Of a stretch of 64,000 nucleotides of DNA, positions 48,200-60,115 are shown one piece after another; the stretch's first letter is position 1, and each line of letters starts with the position of its first letter. The notes below the pieces were generated by a model. That model ran no database searches, was not told where the DNA came from, and saw only the letters and a list, made by a program, of their open reading frames with translations. The translations under genes and the position numbers were made by a program. Source of the stretch: Buddleja alternifolia (Eukaryota > Streptophyta > Magnoliopsida > Lamiales > Scrophulariaceae); contig CM033393.1 in the NCBI GenBank assembly GCA_019426215.1, positions 25,608,591 through 25,672,590 on the forward strand, written 5' to 3'.

Positions 48200-49716
48200 A
48201 AGTAGATGAAGCGCTAAGTGATCCTAGTTGGATTGAAGTCATGCAAGAAGAGCTTAATCAGTTTGTCCGAAGTAAGGTTTGGATGCTAGTACCAAGGCCA
48301 ACTCACCAAGGAGTTATTGGGACTAGATAGGTATATGGAAACAAGATGGATGAGAATGGTATTGTTATAAGGAACAAAGCCAGACTTGTCGCTCAAAGAT
48401 ATTGCCAAGAAGAGGGTATTGATTTTGGTGAGACATATGCTCCTGTCGCTCGTATTGAAGCAGTTCGCATGTTTTTAGCATATGCAGCATTCAACAAGTT
48501 CACAGTGTATCAAATGGATGTGAAAAGTACTTTTCTGAATGGTAAACTCCAAGAAGAAGTCTATGTGGAGCAGCCTCCAGGATTCATCAACAACCATGGC
48601 AAAGGTAAGGTCTACAAGCTAAATAAGGCGCTCTGCGGCCTTAAGCAAGCACCTCGAGTATGGTATGACACTCTCTATATTTTCCTTATTGGTAAAGGCT
48701 TTTCAAAAGGCAGCGTTGATACAACGTTATTCAAAATTACCAATGATGAAGATATTCTCTTAGTCCAAATATATGTTGATGATATTATTTTCGGATCTAC
48801 TAATAAGCGTCTGTGTGAGAAATTTTCAAAAATGATGCAAGAACAATTTGAAATGAGCATGATGAGTGAATTAACTTTCTTCTTAGGATTACAAGCTAAA
48901 CAACTCCCTAATGGTATATTTATTAACCAAGCTAAATATACACGAGATATGATGAAGACGTTTGGTATGGAAAATGCATCATCTTCGAAAATTCCAATGA
49001 GCCAAACGCTTAAGTTAGATAAAGATGGAAGTAGGAAGAAGATTGATATCACTAACTATGGAGGTATCATTGGATCACTTCTTTATCTTACTGCTAGTAG
49101 ACCTGATATTATGTTTCCGGTATGCATGTGTGCACGCTTTCAAGCTGATCCTAAAGAGTCACACTTAATTGCTGCCAAGAGAATCCTGAAATACCTAAAA
49201 GGCACACAAAATGTGGGCTTATGGTATCCAAGAGACTCTTTTTGAACTAATTGGTTACTCAGATGCACATTTTACAAGATGCAAAATAGATCGATAGAGT
49301 ACTAGTGGTATATGTCAATTTCTAGGTGATAGGTTAGTTTCATGGCATAGTAAAAAACAACAATCGATAGCTACCTCTACAGCTGAAGCTGAGTATGTAG
49401 CTATAGGAAGTTGTTGTGGACAAATTTTATGGATGAGGCAACAACTTAGAGATTATGATATAATCCTAGGTCCAACCCCATTCATTGTGATAACCAAAGC
49501 GCCCTAGCCATTACTTAAAGCCCTGTTCTTCATTCTAGAACCAAACATATTGACATTAGATACCATTTTCTTTGTGACCATGTTCAAAAGAAAGATATCT
49601 CCATGCATTTCATTGGAAGTAAAAAACAATTGGCAGATATATTCACTAAAGCGTTCAATGAACAACTCTTTCTCACTTTAAGAAGTGAACTAGGTATGAT
49701 TGATTTAAATGCTTAA
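48200..49716 (+). pseudogene. Sirevirus reverse transcriptase and RNase H
   Basis: 48346-49245 is a 299-codon open frame: [54 protein letters not shown], catalytic [12 protein letters not shown], then [18 protein letters not shown]. The RNase H (49246-49716) is broken by many stops but ends with TKHIDIRYHFL and LADIFTKAF, the usual copia C-terminus. Most stops in the RNase H fall at expected Gln or Trp codons. The RT domain alone could still be translated if expressed. Confidence 0.92.
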
Positions 49717-50520
49717 CCATTATGCATCATATTTTATTAGGCATACAAACTAGGGAGAATCCACTTTATTTATGTCTAAAAGGTTTTTGAAAAGTTGTTA
49801 CAAGTTATCAAATTGGGGGGACTTTAAAATTGTACTTGTACAAGCCAGTAAGCGTCAATAATAAAAAATGTTTTATATTTGCATAGATCATCAACGCTCA
49901 CTATTTATGCATGTTAAGTTGGACGCTCAACACTTAAAAGACTTTAACTCAAGCGTCAAACAAAGTTTATCAGAACAAATTATTAAACGTTGAATTTATT
50001 CCCTTCAACACTAAGTAAAGGTATTTATAAAACCATGCATTATTTTAAAATATTCAGTGACATGATGAATAGACTCAAATATTCGTTTAGATCTCTATTC
50101 ACCCACTCCTATCACATTGAACTGGCGAGTAGTCGAAAACTTTTCAAAATGATGGTTTAGAGTAAGTACGAGTTTGTGTACGTGTCAGTGTACCATGAGC
50201 GCGTGTGTTACACTCTGAATATGCCAAACGTTTTTCAAAATTTACTCCGGACGTGAAAATTTTTATACATGGGAGTTACCAAATGTAACTTTACTTACTT
50301 TTCAGGATTTCATATCCGCAGTTAAAGTTAAAAACGACTGAGATTCATTTTTTAACGTGGCAAAATCATATTGACGAGAGAAACTATAATTTTCAACTAT
50401 CTCATTTAAAACAAAATTTGCAGAAAATTACTTTCAGTTTTTACACAAACTCTCTACAAAATACTCTTTCTCTCTCTCTCAAGCAAAAACCTCTTTGAAT
50501 CTCTACTCTTTCAAACACTC
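49717..50520 (+). other. Spacer between Sirevirus pol and env-like gene
   Basis: No ORF of note. Includes several AAGCGTC/GACGCTC words (49847-49960). It may hold a splice acceptor for the env-like message, but none is certain. Confidence 0.5.
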
Positions 50521-50522
50521 CA

Positions 50523-53500
50523 AAGGCACCAAAGAAATTCGTCATCATTACCGACGAAACCATCAAGGTCACTGAGGGCCTTGTTGTGGATTGGAATTTT
50601 TTATTAGAACAGACAGATATTCCGATGAGGGATATGCTGGAATTTGTTGCCAAAGCCGAGCTGCAGACCTTTCTCACCAGATATTCATACTACTTCGCTG
50701 ATGAAGTTGCTGCATTCTGGAAAACTGCAAAGCTTTCACAAGACAAGAACTCTATATCTTGCTTTTTCTCCTTTCCGAAGAAAATTTTTGTTCGGACGTT
50801 TATTCTATCAGCAGAGTCCATAGCCAAGACCTGCAAATTGCCAAATCAGGGTGAGGCTTTGGAGTCTATCTCCGCAAGTCAGATTGAGAAAGCTTGGGCA
50901 AAGATTTGTTACTATGACATCACGGAATACAAGCCCAACTTCGACAAGAAGGATATTCTGCCTAAGTACCGCTTGATGGCGGATTCTACAGTAAATTTAT
51001 CGAGTGCAGAGTGGGAACGTTCAACAAGGTCACCCCACTCCAATTTCAGATGATGACCGCCATACTCATGGATAGCAAAGTAAACTTGAGTGAGTATGTG
51101 TTCAGAAGGTTTAGGAATTGTTTGGACGCCATTAACAAGCCCTATGGAGTAGTTCTGAGTGATATGCTATACAGAGCACATTCCGTTACTTCTGCTGGTC
51201 AACCTTTGGCCAAGGCTAAATTTTTAGGGAAGAGGATCGTGACCAATATCCTCATCCCACCGAAAGTTGGTGGAGTAGCGAAGCCTTTATCTGAGTGCCA
51301 AGTTGTGCGGGAAGCATCCGATGAAGAAGCTGAGCGTCCTGCTCTAAAAGAAGCTGTGAAGCGTCCAGCTGAGCAAAAGAAGAGGGCTCCCAGAAAGCCT
51401 AAGGTTGTTAAAGTTCGATCTCCTCCTAAGGATGGTGATGACAAAGAAGAAACCGATGAGGACGTGGAAGATAAAATTCCACTAATCAAGAGGCGGAAGT
51501 TGGTCTCAATAATTAAGAAGATTAACTTTGAAGAAGAGCCAACTATTCCTGACTCTGTTGCCAAAGCGCTCAAGCCTATAGAAGGGTTAAATGCTAAGAA
51601 AATATTCAAGAGACCTAGAGGGTAATCAGTTCCAGTTCAACCAGAGCCTGAGACTATTGAACCAAGCGTTCAAGTTCCAGAAACAATTGCTATTGAGACT
51701 AGTTCTCAGGGTAAGTTTATTTCTTCCCACAACGTTTTTTTTCCTACATCTCTAGAAGATCCTACTCTTATAGGGGATATATCTTGTGCTACAGCTCCTA
51801 TTCCAGATGTTGTTGAAGCACCAGTTTATGTCCGTTAGGATGTTAACTTCGAGAAAGTGGTGCTATTGCCAAAGAAGTTACATCAGAGGCGCTCTCTGAA
51901 ACTCAGAGTGTTGCTGTGGATGCTGAGAGACCTACTACAGAAGGCGTCCAACCACCACTTATCTTGTAGGTTACAGCAGAGGCACACTTGGATGAGGCGA
52001 GTGTTGCTGATGAAGCTACACAACCTAGGCATTTCTTCAAGCTGGATCCGTTGAAGACCATTGATCATTAGATCAATTACATACCCCCAGCCGCTGAAGA
52101 AGACTTCATTCCCGCAGGCTACAATGAAGACAAATACATTGGTGTGGAGAATAAACTTGCCATGATGGTAGAGCGTGACCATCTACTGTGTCCGATGATA
52201 TACAACTCAGAGTTGACTGATGTTGAGCGTGCGTATTATTTATCCGTTGCCAAAGGTGAGGAAATTGATCAAGTGCCTGCTTCAGTTGCCATATATGAGA
52301 AGCGTCAAGGCCAAAGAACTCACCTAGCTAATGTGGAGATGGCATATTTCTTGGATATGGGCCACAACAAGCCATCTGGATTTGCTTCAAGAAGCTATAA
52401 GATTAGGGTTTATGAGCGTCTCCTTGTTGAGTTCTCAATCCATCAGAGCAAATCTTGAATCGCGATGGTTATTCTCATTTTCCAGAAGTGGTGCACAGCG
52501 TTGCAAATCAGAATTCAGAAAATCCACTTCGTCTATGGAAAAACAAGAGCGTCCATGTTGGTGAACGTGCAACATCCATCAAGGACTGCATTCAGGAGGA
52601 AGACGATGACTTCTTCAATAGCGTCTGGAACGCTAATTACCAAGTGGATTGCTATAGGTTTGAGGCGATAAGAGATATTCACCATGAGGGTATAAAAGCC
52701 ATATGCAACGCTGGAGCTGACTTTTGCATGAATGAAGTGACCTGGTGTGAAGCTTATGTGGGCAACAGATATTCCTTTCAGGAGTTGGTTAACGCTCCGC
52801 ATCTTTTTGGCATAGGCATGCATGAGAAGAAACATCAGTTTGCTAAGTATTACCTTCAGAAGTGTTCGATGCGAGTAGGACCAATTCCTGACTTGACACT
52901 CGGCTGAGACTTTTCTACGAGCAGTGCTCAAAAGGCATGCAGAAACTTCTCTCACCTTCTTCGGCAAAGCGTTTAGCAGCGGCACTCGATCAGTGTCAGA
53001 TTTGACTCTCTCTCCAATTTTTAGTGATGAAAATTTAAGGTAATTGTAATTGACCAAGATCATGACTCTTGTCAAGCGTTTTGATCAGATACTCACAGCA
53101 AATCTTCGCAAACATAATGACTCAGTTTTCAATCCATTCATGGGTTACCCATTACCCCCCTCCATCCGCAAAGAAGTGAGCGATCATTACGCCTTAGTGT
53201 TATCCTTTCTAGAATGCAGTCAAGGCATTGCTAAAGACGTTTATCCATACCTTGAAGAGTACTTCAGACTCTGTGTCAAGGGAACCATTTCGTCTCGTCT
53301 CCCAATAAACAGAATCATAGCCTTCTCTCCTCATTTCTGCGCCAATGCATTCTTCTGCATTCCTCTGGCAAAGTCAAGGCTATTTCCAAATCATGTGCTG
53401 GACATCCTAGGTCCCATGTGGGTTCGAGCCTTGGACAGTCCTCTCCGCATATTAATCTTTAGCACTTGTCTGTCAACAAATAGAATTTACAAGCTTCTTG

Positions 53501-54809
53501 ACAGTGCTACATATTTCTATACAGGTATAGCGCTTAGTAAATTGAACTTTCAATTTGATCATTATTGTCGCATGCTACCAGCGCCTATAGAAGTACCTAT
53601 ACCAGAAGAAGTCCCCTCAGTTAAGCCCATTGTTGATGTTGCTCAAGTGGACTTAGTTGCTCCAAGCATCCAGAAAGAAACAGAACCTCAAGCGCCTGCT
53701 GTGGCCGCTCTTGCTGAAACTTCAGTTATTGCAGAGGTTGCAAGTGTTTCTGACGCTGAGATTGAGCGTGAAGCGTCTCTACCAGAGCCAAAGCTTGACG
53801 CTACAGTTGCTGAGGTTGCCGAGTATGTTGATAATTTAGATCAAGCGCACGGCAAAGCATTTGATTCAGCAACTTAGACTTCCCTTGAACTCTTAAAGAC
53901 CTCTTCCAAGTTTAAACTGAAATCGGTTCCTCAAACGGTTATTCCAAGTGAAGCTGGTGGTCAGGAGTTTACTCTAATTCTGCGAGAAGCATTAGAAGAA
54001 GTACGCGATCATGCTGTACAAAGCATAAATGCTCTCCATTGGATTAAAGAAGACCTTGCGAAGATCGAATCACAAAATTTGGACACTCAAATTGTCCATA
54101 TGCGTGGAGCTGCTCAAGCTGCTGTTACCAAAAGTCTTAAAGCATTTCAAGAAATCACTGACACTAATCGTGGAGCTCAGATTGAAATGAAAGAGCACTT
54201 CGACAAGCGCATTGATGATCTAGCAGTGTCTATGTCACAGATTGGTCATCAGGTCGGTATTCTTGCAGAACATATTCTCAGTACTGATGATGGCAATAAG
54301 GGGGAAAAGAGGAAAACACCGAATTCAAGAGCTTCTAGTTCTTCTGCAAAGCGTCAAGAACTTCAGCCAGTGCCTACTCTGAATATTCAAAGTCAGATCC
54401 CTCCACATCCTCCTCCGTTGAACATTGAATCCTGTTACCCCTCTTGGGTTGCTGCTGTTGGAACGGCAAGTCGTAGATTTGGGTTTCCTCCAATTACGCA
54501 AAGAGCTGATTTGCCAATGCCGTCTCAAGCTACCTTGAACAATTCGATGTTCCAATTGAATGAGCACCTCTCCCAGAGCTAATTGATCCAAAAGAAATTA
54601 CTATACAGAAGCAGATGCCAGAATCCAACCAAGCGTATAGGATTTGCCTAAGGCATATTGGCATTGATCCAGCAGAATGGGATAAGCGCTGGATTGCTTT
54701 CGAGAAAATAAATAAAAAAGAAAAGAAGAACATCGTCAATGCAGACCATGCTGCGATGAAAAGACTAGACGATCTTCTAACTGAAGCAATCAGGGCTGAA
54801 ATATCCTGA
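50523..54809 (+). pseudogene. Sirevirus env-like gene, broken
   Basis: A chain of + frames: 50586-51053, 51011-51625, 52144-52458, 52455-52907, 53050-53877, 54079-54582 and 54615-54809. It spans 4.3 kb between pol and the 3' LTR, the position of the env-like ORF of SIRE1-type elements. The N-terminal domain is globular (LEFVAKAELQTFLTRYSYYF). A very basic region follows (KKRAPRKPKVVKVRSPP and IKRRKLVS, possible nuclear signals), then Ala/Glu/Pro-rich low complexity near 53600-53870, and a helical C-terminus. I see no signal peptide or convincing membrane span, so envelope function is doubtful. Function is unknown; the term env-like refers to position only. Confidence 0.7.
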
Positions 54810-55073
54810 AGATACAGCAAAGCAAAGAAGCGCAAGCGTTAAGAGTTTCTTCAGAAATTTCATTATCTAGATTCTTGTCTTTGTGTATCTTTTATTTTTA
54901 GTTGCAAACGCCTGTACTTACCTTGATATATGTAAAGAGTGCATTTCCAGCTAAAACATCTCGTTTAAGCTTTAACTAAACTTAACTAACTTTATCTAAC
55001 CTTAGTCAAAGCTAACTTTTGTATTTTGGCTGTCTAACTCTTGAACTATAAAAGAGTGAGTATTGCCATCATC

Positions 55074-55087
55074 AAAAAGGGGGAAAT
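55074..55087 (+). promoter_or_regulatory. Polypurine tract of the Sirevirus
   Basis: AAAAAGGGGGAAAT immediately before the 3' LTR start TGTTAGG. It primes plus-strand synthesis. The AAGGGGGA core is typical of this genus. Confidence 0.9.
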
Positions 55088-55350
55088 TGTTAGGAAATTT
55101 CTTCATAGATGTTTTGATGATGACAATTAGGATTTATGTTAGACCCCAAAATATTTAAGTTTGATTTTATTAGAATATATGTATAGTCTTTGAGCGTTAG
55201 ATTTGTGTAAGGCTTTATTTGTTTTTATTCTAGACTGTTAGGCTAAGTAGTCTTAGACTGAGCATCTGATATTATTCTGAGTTTATCAGTAGTTAGGTCT
55301 GGAGATTTAAGCGTCTGAAGTCTAAATGAAGATGAAGATTTCTAGCAAGC
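55088..55350 (+). repeat. 3' LTR of the Sirevirus, first 263 bp
   Basis: Collinear with 41722-41990 (TGTTAGGAAATTTC ... TTTCTAGCAAGC) apart from small differences. It is interrupted at 55350 by the Athila-like element. The rest lies past the window. Confidence 0.9.
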
Positions 55351-56639
55351 TGATAGAGTCGAGAATTACGTGTTTTACAGTCCTTTAGTTGTATGATTTT
55401 CATAGAATTAAGTATGATTTTATACGACATATGCGTGTAATATGTCTATTTTGAGTATCCAGGTATAAATCATAACATTGGAGACAACAAGGATAAAAGC
55501 AGCAGAAAGATGGAATTTCAGAGCAGAAAGTTGAAGAAACTAGCGTTCGAACGTGAGGAAGTCTCATGCCCGTATGTTGAGAGAGTTTACGCCCGAACGT
55601 GGAGAGCTGTTATGCACGAATGCCAGGGATACTTTGAACGTTGAAGTTGGCGGAACAGTTTTGGAAAATTCCAAAGTTTACACTTACACGGACTCTTCTT
55701 AAACCTCGCCTATAAATACAAGTGATGCAGTAAGGTTTAGGGAGCAGCGTTTTTCAGAGTTCCTTTCCAACAAGATTCTGTCTTTTCCATAGAGAGTTAG
55801 ACTAAAGTTTTATCTTTTGTAATTCTCCATAGAAATAAAGGAAGATTGAAGGAAAAAGAAGATCTACACAGTCATAGGGAGTTTTTGTTATTGTTTATTA
55901 CTTTCATGAATATTTTAGTTGTTTTTCATATCATTATGAGTAGCTAAATTTGTAGACTAAGGCCATGCTTAGGCCGAATTATGATTTTTGAGTTATTAAA
56001 GTATTTCTCGTATGAATGATTTATATTGTTTTGTGTTATAATCTTGTTCACAATGCTTGGTGTGTCTGGCCAACATATTTAAGATCTAATGCTTAATTTA
56101 TCTGTTCAGAAGGAAGAGAATTAAGGTGCAAAAGGGATTCATAACGTCTTCTAAGTTAGTTGATGCTAGGGATAAATACATACTCCGGATGCTGTTAGCC
56201 GAGTTTGTTTGGAGGGAAAAATCTGAATAAATTTGGGGAAAATTCTAGTTCTTAATGCATGCAGTAGAGATTGCTACAACCAATCTAGTGTAGGTTATCA
56301 CGAGGGAGAGATCCGCGTGATAATAATATTAAGAAAATTTTCACCTTAGCAATATTTATGTGAAATACGAGAATACTAATATAACGAGAATTGATCAATT
56401 TGTGTTGATGCATGTGTCTTAGTTGTTTTTATTCCTTGGTTTTTCACATATTTTAATTATTGTTTTTGTGAGTTTATGATTTATTTTTCTTTAAGTTTAC
56501 AATTGCTTGAGTTAATTGACTGTTTTCGCTATAACACCAATCTCTGTGGGTTCGACATCCCAGACTTAATTGTCCACTCTATTACTACACACGATCAGTC
56601 CTCTTGCTGTTAAATACATGATTGAATTCTCGTGCATCA
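55351..56639 (+). repeat. 5' LTR of the second Athila-like element, 1289 bp
   Basis: Begins TGATAGAGTCGAG and ends TCTCGTGCATCA, matching 62823-64000 for the visible part. A TATA-like CTATAAATACAAG near 55710 and the start of a T-rich leader fit a promoter in the LTR. Confidence 0.92.
55548..55641 (+). repeat. Phased CGAACGT-like array in the 5' LTR, 23-bp period
   Basis: CGAACGT (55548), CGTATGT (55571), CGAACGT (55594) and CGAATGC (55617) are exactly 23 bases apart. A fifth copy, TGAACGT (55635), is 18 bases on, explained by a 5-bp deletion relative to the other LTR. Confidence 0.85.
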
Positions 56640-56645
56640 ATTTTT

Positions 56646-56662
56646 TGGCGCCGTTGCTGGGG
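56646..56662 (+). promoter_or_regulatory. Primer binding site, tRNA-Asp type
   Basis: TGGCGCCGTTGCTGGGG six bases after the LTR end. One base differs from the tRNA-Asp complement. Confidence 0.88.
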
Positions 56663-56765
56663 ATTTGTCTGTTTTAGGATAGCTATTTTAATTCAAGCTT
56701 TTCTTGTTTTTAGTTTAAATTCTATCTTTATTTTACCTTTTCGTTTGATATCTGTTTTCAGGTTT

Positions 56766-58030
56766 ATGACCCGATCTCGTGATGGAGATCTTGAAGAATT
56801 TGATCCAGAAATCGAACGAACAATCCGACCAAAGCGACGAAGGCGAGCTATGGCAGCCGAATTTCCATATATGAATCTTCCGGAGAATCGTGAATGGCTC
56901 CAAAACATTATACAAGTAATGCATCCAGAAGCACCGACTCAATTACCATCTGTTCATGGTAGTCAACCACCTAGGGTACACACTTTACCTAGTCATGTTG
57001 TCATACCACCATTCCACTCACCAAATTTTCACATTCCATCACATCTCTTTAGTATAGCACAAAGTGACCCTTTTTATGTTTTATGGAAAAAAAAACAGTG
57101 AGTCACCACATGATCACTTGGAAAACTTTGAAAACATTTTGTTGACCATGCAATTTAATCCTAGAGACCTAGATGCTATTCGACTTAGGTACTCAAAGAT
57201 AAAGACACTTCTTGGTATAAGTCCTTACCCTCACAGTCAATCACAGCTTGGGGAGAGCTCGTTGTAGAATTTTTAAATAAATTTTTTCCACCTTCAAGAA
57301 TCAACGAGCTTCGTAGTAACATTAAAGGGTTTAGGCAAAAAAAGAATGAGTTGTTAGAAGATGGGTGTGATAGGTATAAAGGAATGATTAGGAAGTGTCC
57401 GGACCACAATTTTAGTCAAGATGAATTGGTACAATACTTTTACAATGGAGTAAGGTCTAGGATTAGACACCGACTCAATGCTATAGCCAGGGGTGACTTG
57501 TTGGGTCTTGATAATAAATCCGTCTGGGAGAAAATAGAGCAATTAGCTCGAGAGGGTGAGTTATACCCCGAGGAGTAAGATGAGATCACACTTGCACCAA
57601 AGAGGTGGCAACAATTAAAGAAGTTGGAGAAGGAGTTGAGCCAAAGACCACCATAGAGGTCAACTATGTTAATCAGCAAAGACCTCAAAAGCTAAATAAT
57701 CCACCATATGGAAATCCGGGAGCATACCAAGCACCTCGACCACCATTTTAGTCCAACAATAACCAACGACAAATGCAATTTCAGCGAGGTCAAGGGAGAC
57801 CTCTGAACACTGATGATAGGCTCGATGCACACATTCGCCAGTTGGATGAATCTTTTAAAGAACTCCACTTGATGCTAAAAGATGTCGTTATGGGAATGAA
57901 GGAGATGCAACATCACATAGGGCAACTTTCGAATTGCCTTTCAGGGAGAAATACGGGTACATTACCGAGTACCACTGAGAAAAACTTGAAGAAACAGTGT
58001 TTCGCAGTGACGCTCAGAAGTGGGAAGTAA
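56766..58030 (+). pseudogene. Athila-like gag
   Basis: The start chosen is ATG 56766 (MTRSRDGDLEEFDPEIERTI), the second Met of the frame, because the upstream Met lies in the LTR. The retrotransposon gag domain covers HDHLENFENILLTMQFNPRD through FFPPSRINELR-like sequence to the helix CPDHNFSQDELVQYFYNGVR. The C-terminus ends with KKQCFAVTLRSGK, the standard Athila gag/protease boundary. A frameshift occurs at a nine-A run near 57090, another near 57200, and stops near 57580 and 57655. Gag would package element RNA. Confidence 0.85.
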
Positions 58031-58996
58031 GTGAAGAACGTGTACAGCATGGCCGAACGTGAATCATGCAACATTCGAACGTCCTGTAACATTCCAGAGA
58101 TAGAGGATACCCCGCTTCAGACATCCGAACGTGAAGGAGTTAACGTTCGAACGTTGAATCCTCAATGTCCGAATGTGGACACCTCTAACGTTCAAACGTC
58201 CAAGGTAGTGAATCCAGGTTGTAAGTCTACTGCTACTGATCCCCCTCCCCCTGTTGAAGTGCATTTTCCTTTGCCCTTAGCTCAGAAGATTAAAAAGAAT
58301 GAACATGATAACAGTTTCCTTCGCATTCTTGAGAGCTTGAGAGAATTGCGCATTAACATTCCTGTTGTAGATGATATTTTGCAGATGCCAAACTTTGGGA
58401 ACTTTTCAAGGAAATCCTATCAAACAAACAGAAGTGGGTACTGTCTGCCTAATTTAATCTTGTTCAGTGGCTGTGATGAACAATATGCCAAAAAAATGCA
58501 AGGATCCAGGTAGTTTGTCCATTCCATGCACTATTGGGGATATAAAGTTCAACAGAGTTCTTTGTAATGCGGGGATGTTATCAATTTGATGCCTTATGCA
58601 CTCTTTCAGAAGTTGGGCCTTGGAGAGATGAAAAGCACTACTATGCAGTCGCAGCTCACGGATAAATCTGTCAAGAATCCCATTGGAGTGATCGAAGATG
58701 TCATAGTTAAAATAGACAAGTTCTACTTTCCAGTCGACCTTGTGGTTCTTGAAATGGAGGAAGATTCTCATGTCCCACTGATCCTAGGAAGATCATTCCT
58801 AGACACAGGTAAAGCCATGCTAGACCTGGCACATGGTAAGCTTATATTGAATATAGGGGATAAGAAGGTAACTTTGAATGCTTATTGTAGTTTTAAGCAT
58901 GAATTTCTTGAGAATACCTGCTCTATACTAGATGCTTTTGATCCTTTTGAGGATAAAGTTTTGCAAGAACATTCGTCGGATGACCTGAGCAGTTAA
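58031..58996 (+). pseudogene. Linker and aspartic protease of Athila-like type
   Basis: 58031-58513 is a linker with repeated NVRT/NIRT motifs that encode the CGAACGT words. The protease follows: CTIGDIKFNRVLCNAG (active site D-L-G-A now N-A-G, so the catalytic Asp is Asn), then in a new frame MPYALFQKLGLGEMK, VDLVVLEMEEDSHVPLILGR and SFLDTGKAMLDLAHGKLILN. A frameshift at about 58590 and the changed active site make it inactive. The element could only mature with protease from a relative. Confidence 0.85.
58054..58199 (+). repeat. CGAACGT-like array inside the gag-protease linker
   Basis: Copies start at 58054, 58076, 58126, 58148, 58170 (CGAATGT) and 58193 (CAAACGT); intervals are 22, 50, 22, 22 and 23. 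The period is not a multiple of three, so it is not a simple protein repeat. Confidence 0.8.
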
Positions 58997-60115
58997 AAAA
59001 ATGAGGGAGATACGAGTGCTGTCAAGGTTGGAAACCTCGACATGATGGAACAAGTGGCTGTCACTTCACCCACGAAATTGCAACGTGATAAACCAATGGA
59101 TGGGTGATTGGACAAGGATTCTAGTCCACTCCATGATCTGGCGACTTAGGCCGACTCTGCAAAGTCAAGCTAATGACTTTAAAGAAGCGCTTCTCGGGAG
59201 GCAACCTGAGCTGTTTATTTTTGTTAATTTTGTTTAGTTTTATTTTTAGCTTTGTTTGTTTTGATCTTGTGTTTTGTTTCTGTGCAAAAAAGAGGTAGAA
59301 TGCAGAGAATTCTTCAGATAACATGCCTAAACATGAGTTTAACATTTAAACGTGTGGCATGGGACGTCTGAACATGAAGAATCCAAAGTTCGCACGTGGC
59401 GTTTTACTAGAAATTTTGTTCACGACAACAGAACACCCGAACCTGCCATGTTTCCACATTCGAACGTAGATCCCGTCAGAAAAGAAGGAAAAAGCGGAGA
59501 AAGCGTCACTTACTGATTTAAAAGCCCATACCATTCAAAACACTCTCTTCCCCAAGATACTCACACCAAATATATCTTACCTTCCAAAATCAAACTCTGA
59601 ATCATAACACATCCATAAAACCCTTCCACAACATCAAAACCTTCCATAGTTATCAATACCTGTTTCATATAAAACTCTTTTCACAAAAGGAATTTCTCTA
59701 TATAAACCCATCTATCACAATCCATAAATATTCATACCTAATACAAGCCCATTACATGATTTTTCACAGAAATCGATTTCATAACAGCTGTAGCTCAAGG
59801 GGTTTAGTATACAGCACGAAAAAAGAAGAGGAGAAGAAGTGAACAGTACGTTGCATGGCCCACGCCCGAACGTGAGACCATCTAACGTTCAATCGCTGGT
59901 CTCTGGACTTGAGGACTATTTTTGCATTACAGCACTGTAAGTGATTAGCTTAATCCCTTCTTGATTGAATATTTGTGATAGCCGTGTGGGCCTTTTTCTG
60001 GTGATATTGTGTATTGTGGTATTGTTATTGGCTATTGTGGTTTGGTGATTGAATTGAACGGAGGATCGGTTGGAGTGAACGAGTTAGGGGGAAAAGTTGG
60101 CGTAGTGTTTATTCA
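58997..60115 (+). other. Spacer replacing pol in the Athila-like element
   Basis: No RT, RNase H or integrase motif. 59185-59204 holds the pol-end boundary sequence shared with 13369-13400 (minus strand). More CGAACGT-like words occur at 59347, 59369, 59391, 59438, 59461, 59867 and 59890. Confidence 0.7.

Noticed and set aside
51199..51609. 136-aa minus-strand Ser-rich ORF
   Set aside because: Shadow of the env-like gene on the opposite strand.
52533..53075. 180-aa minus-strand ORF
   Set aside because: Antisense to two env-like segments, no recognisable domain or promoter.
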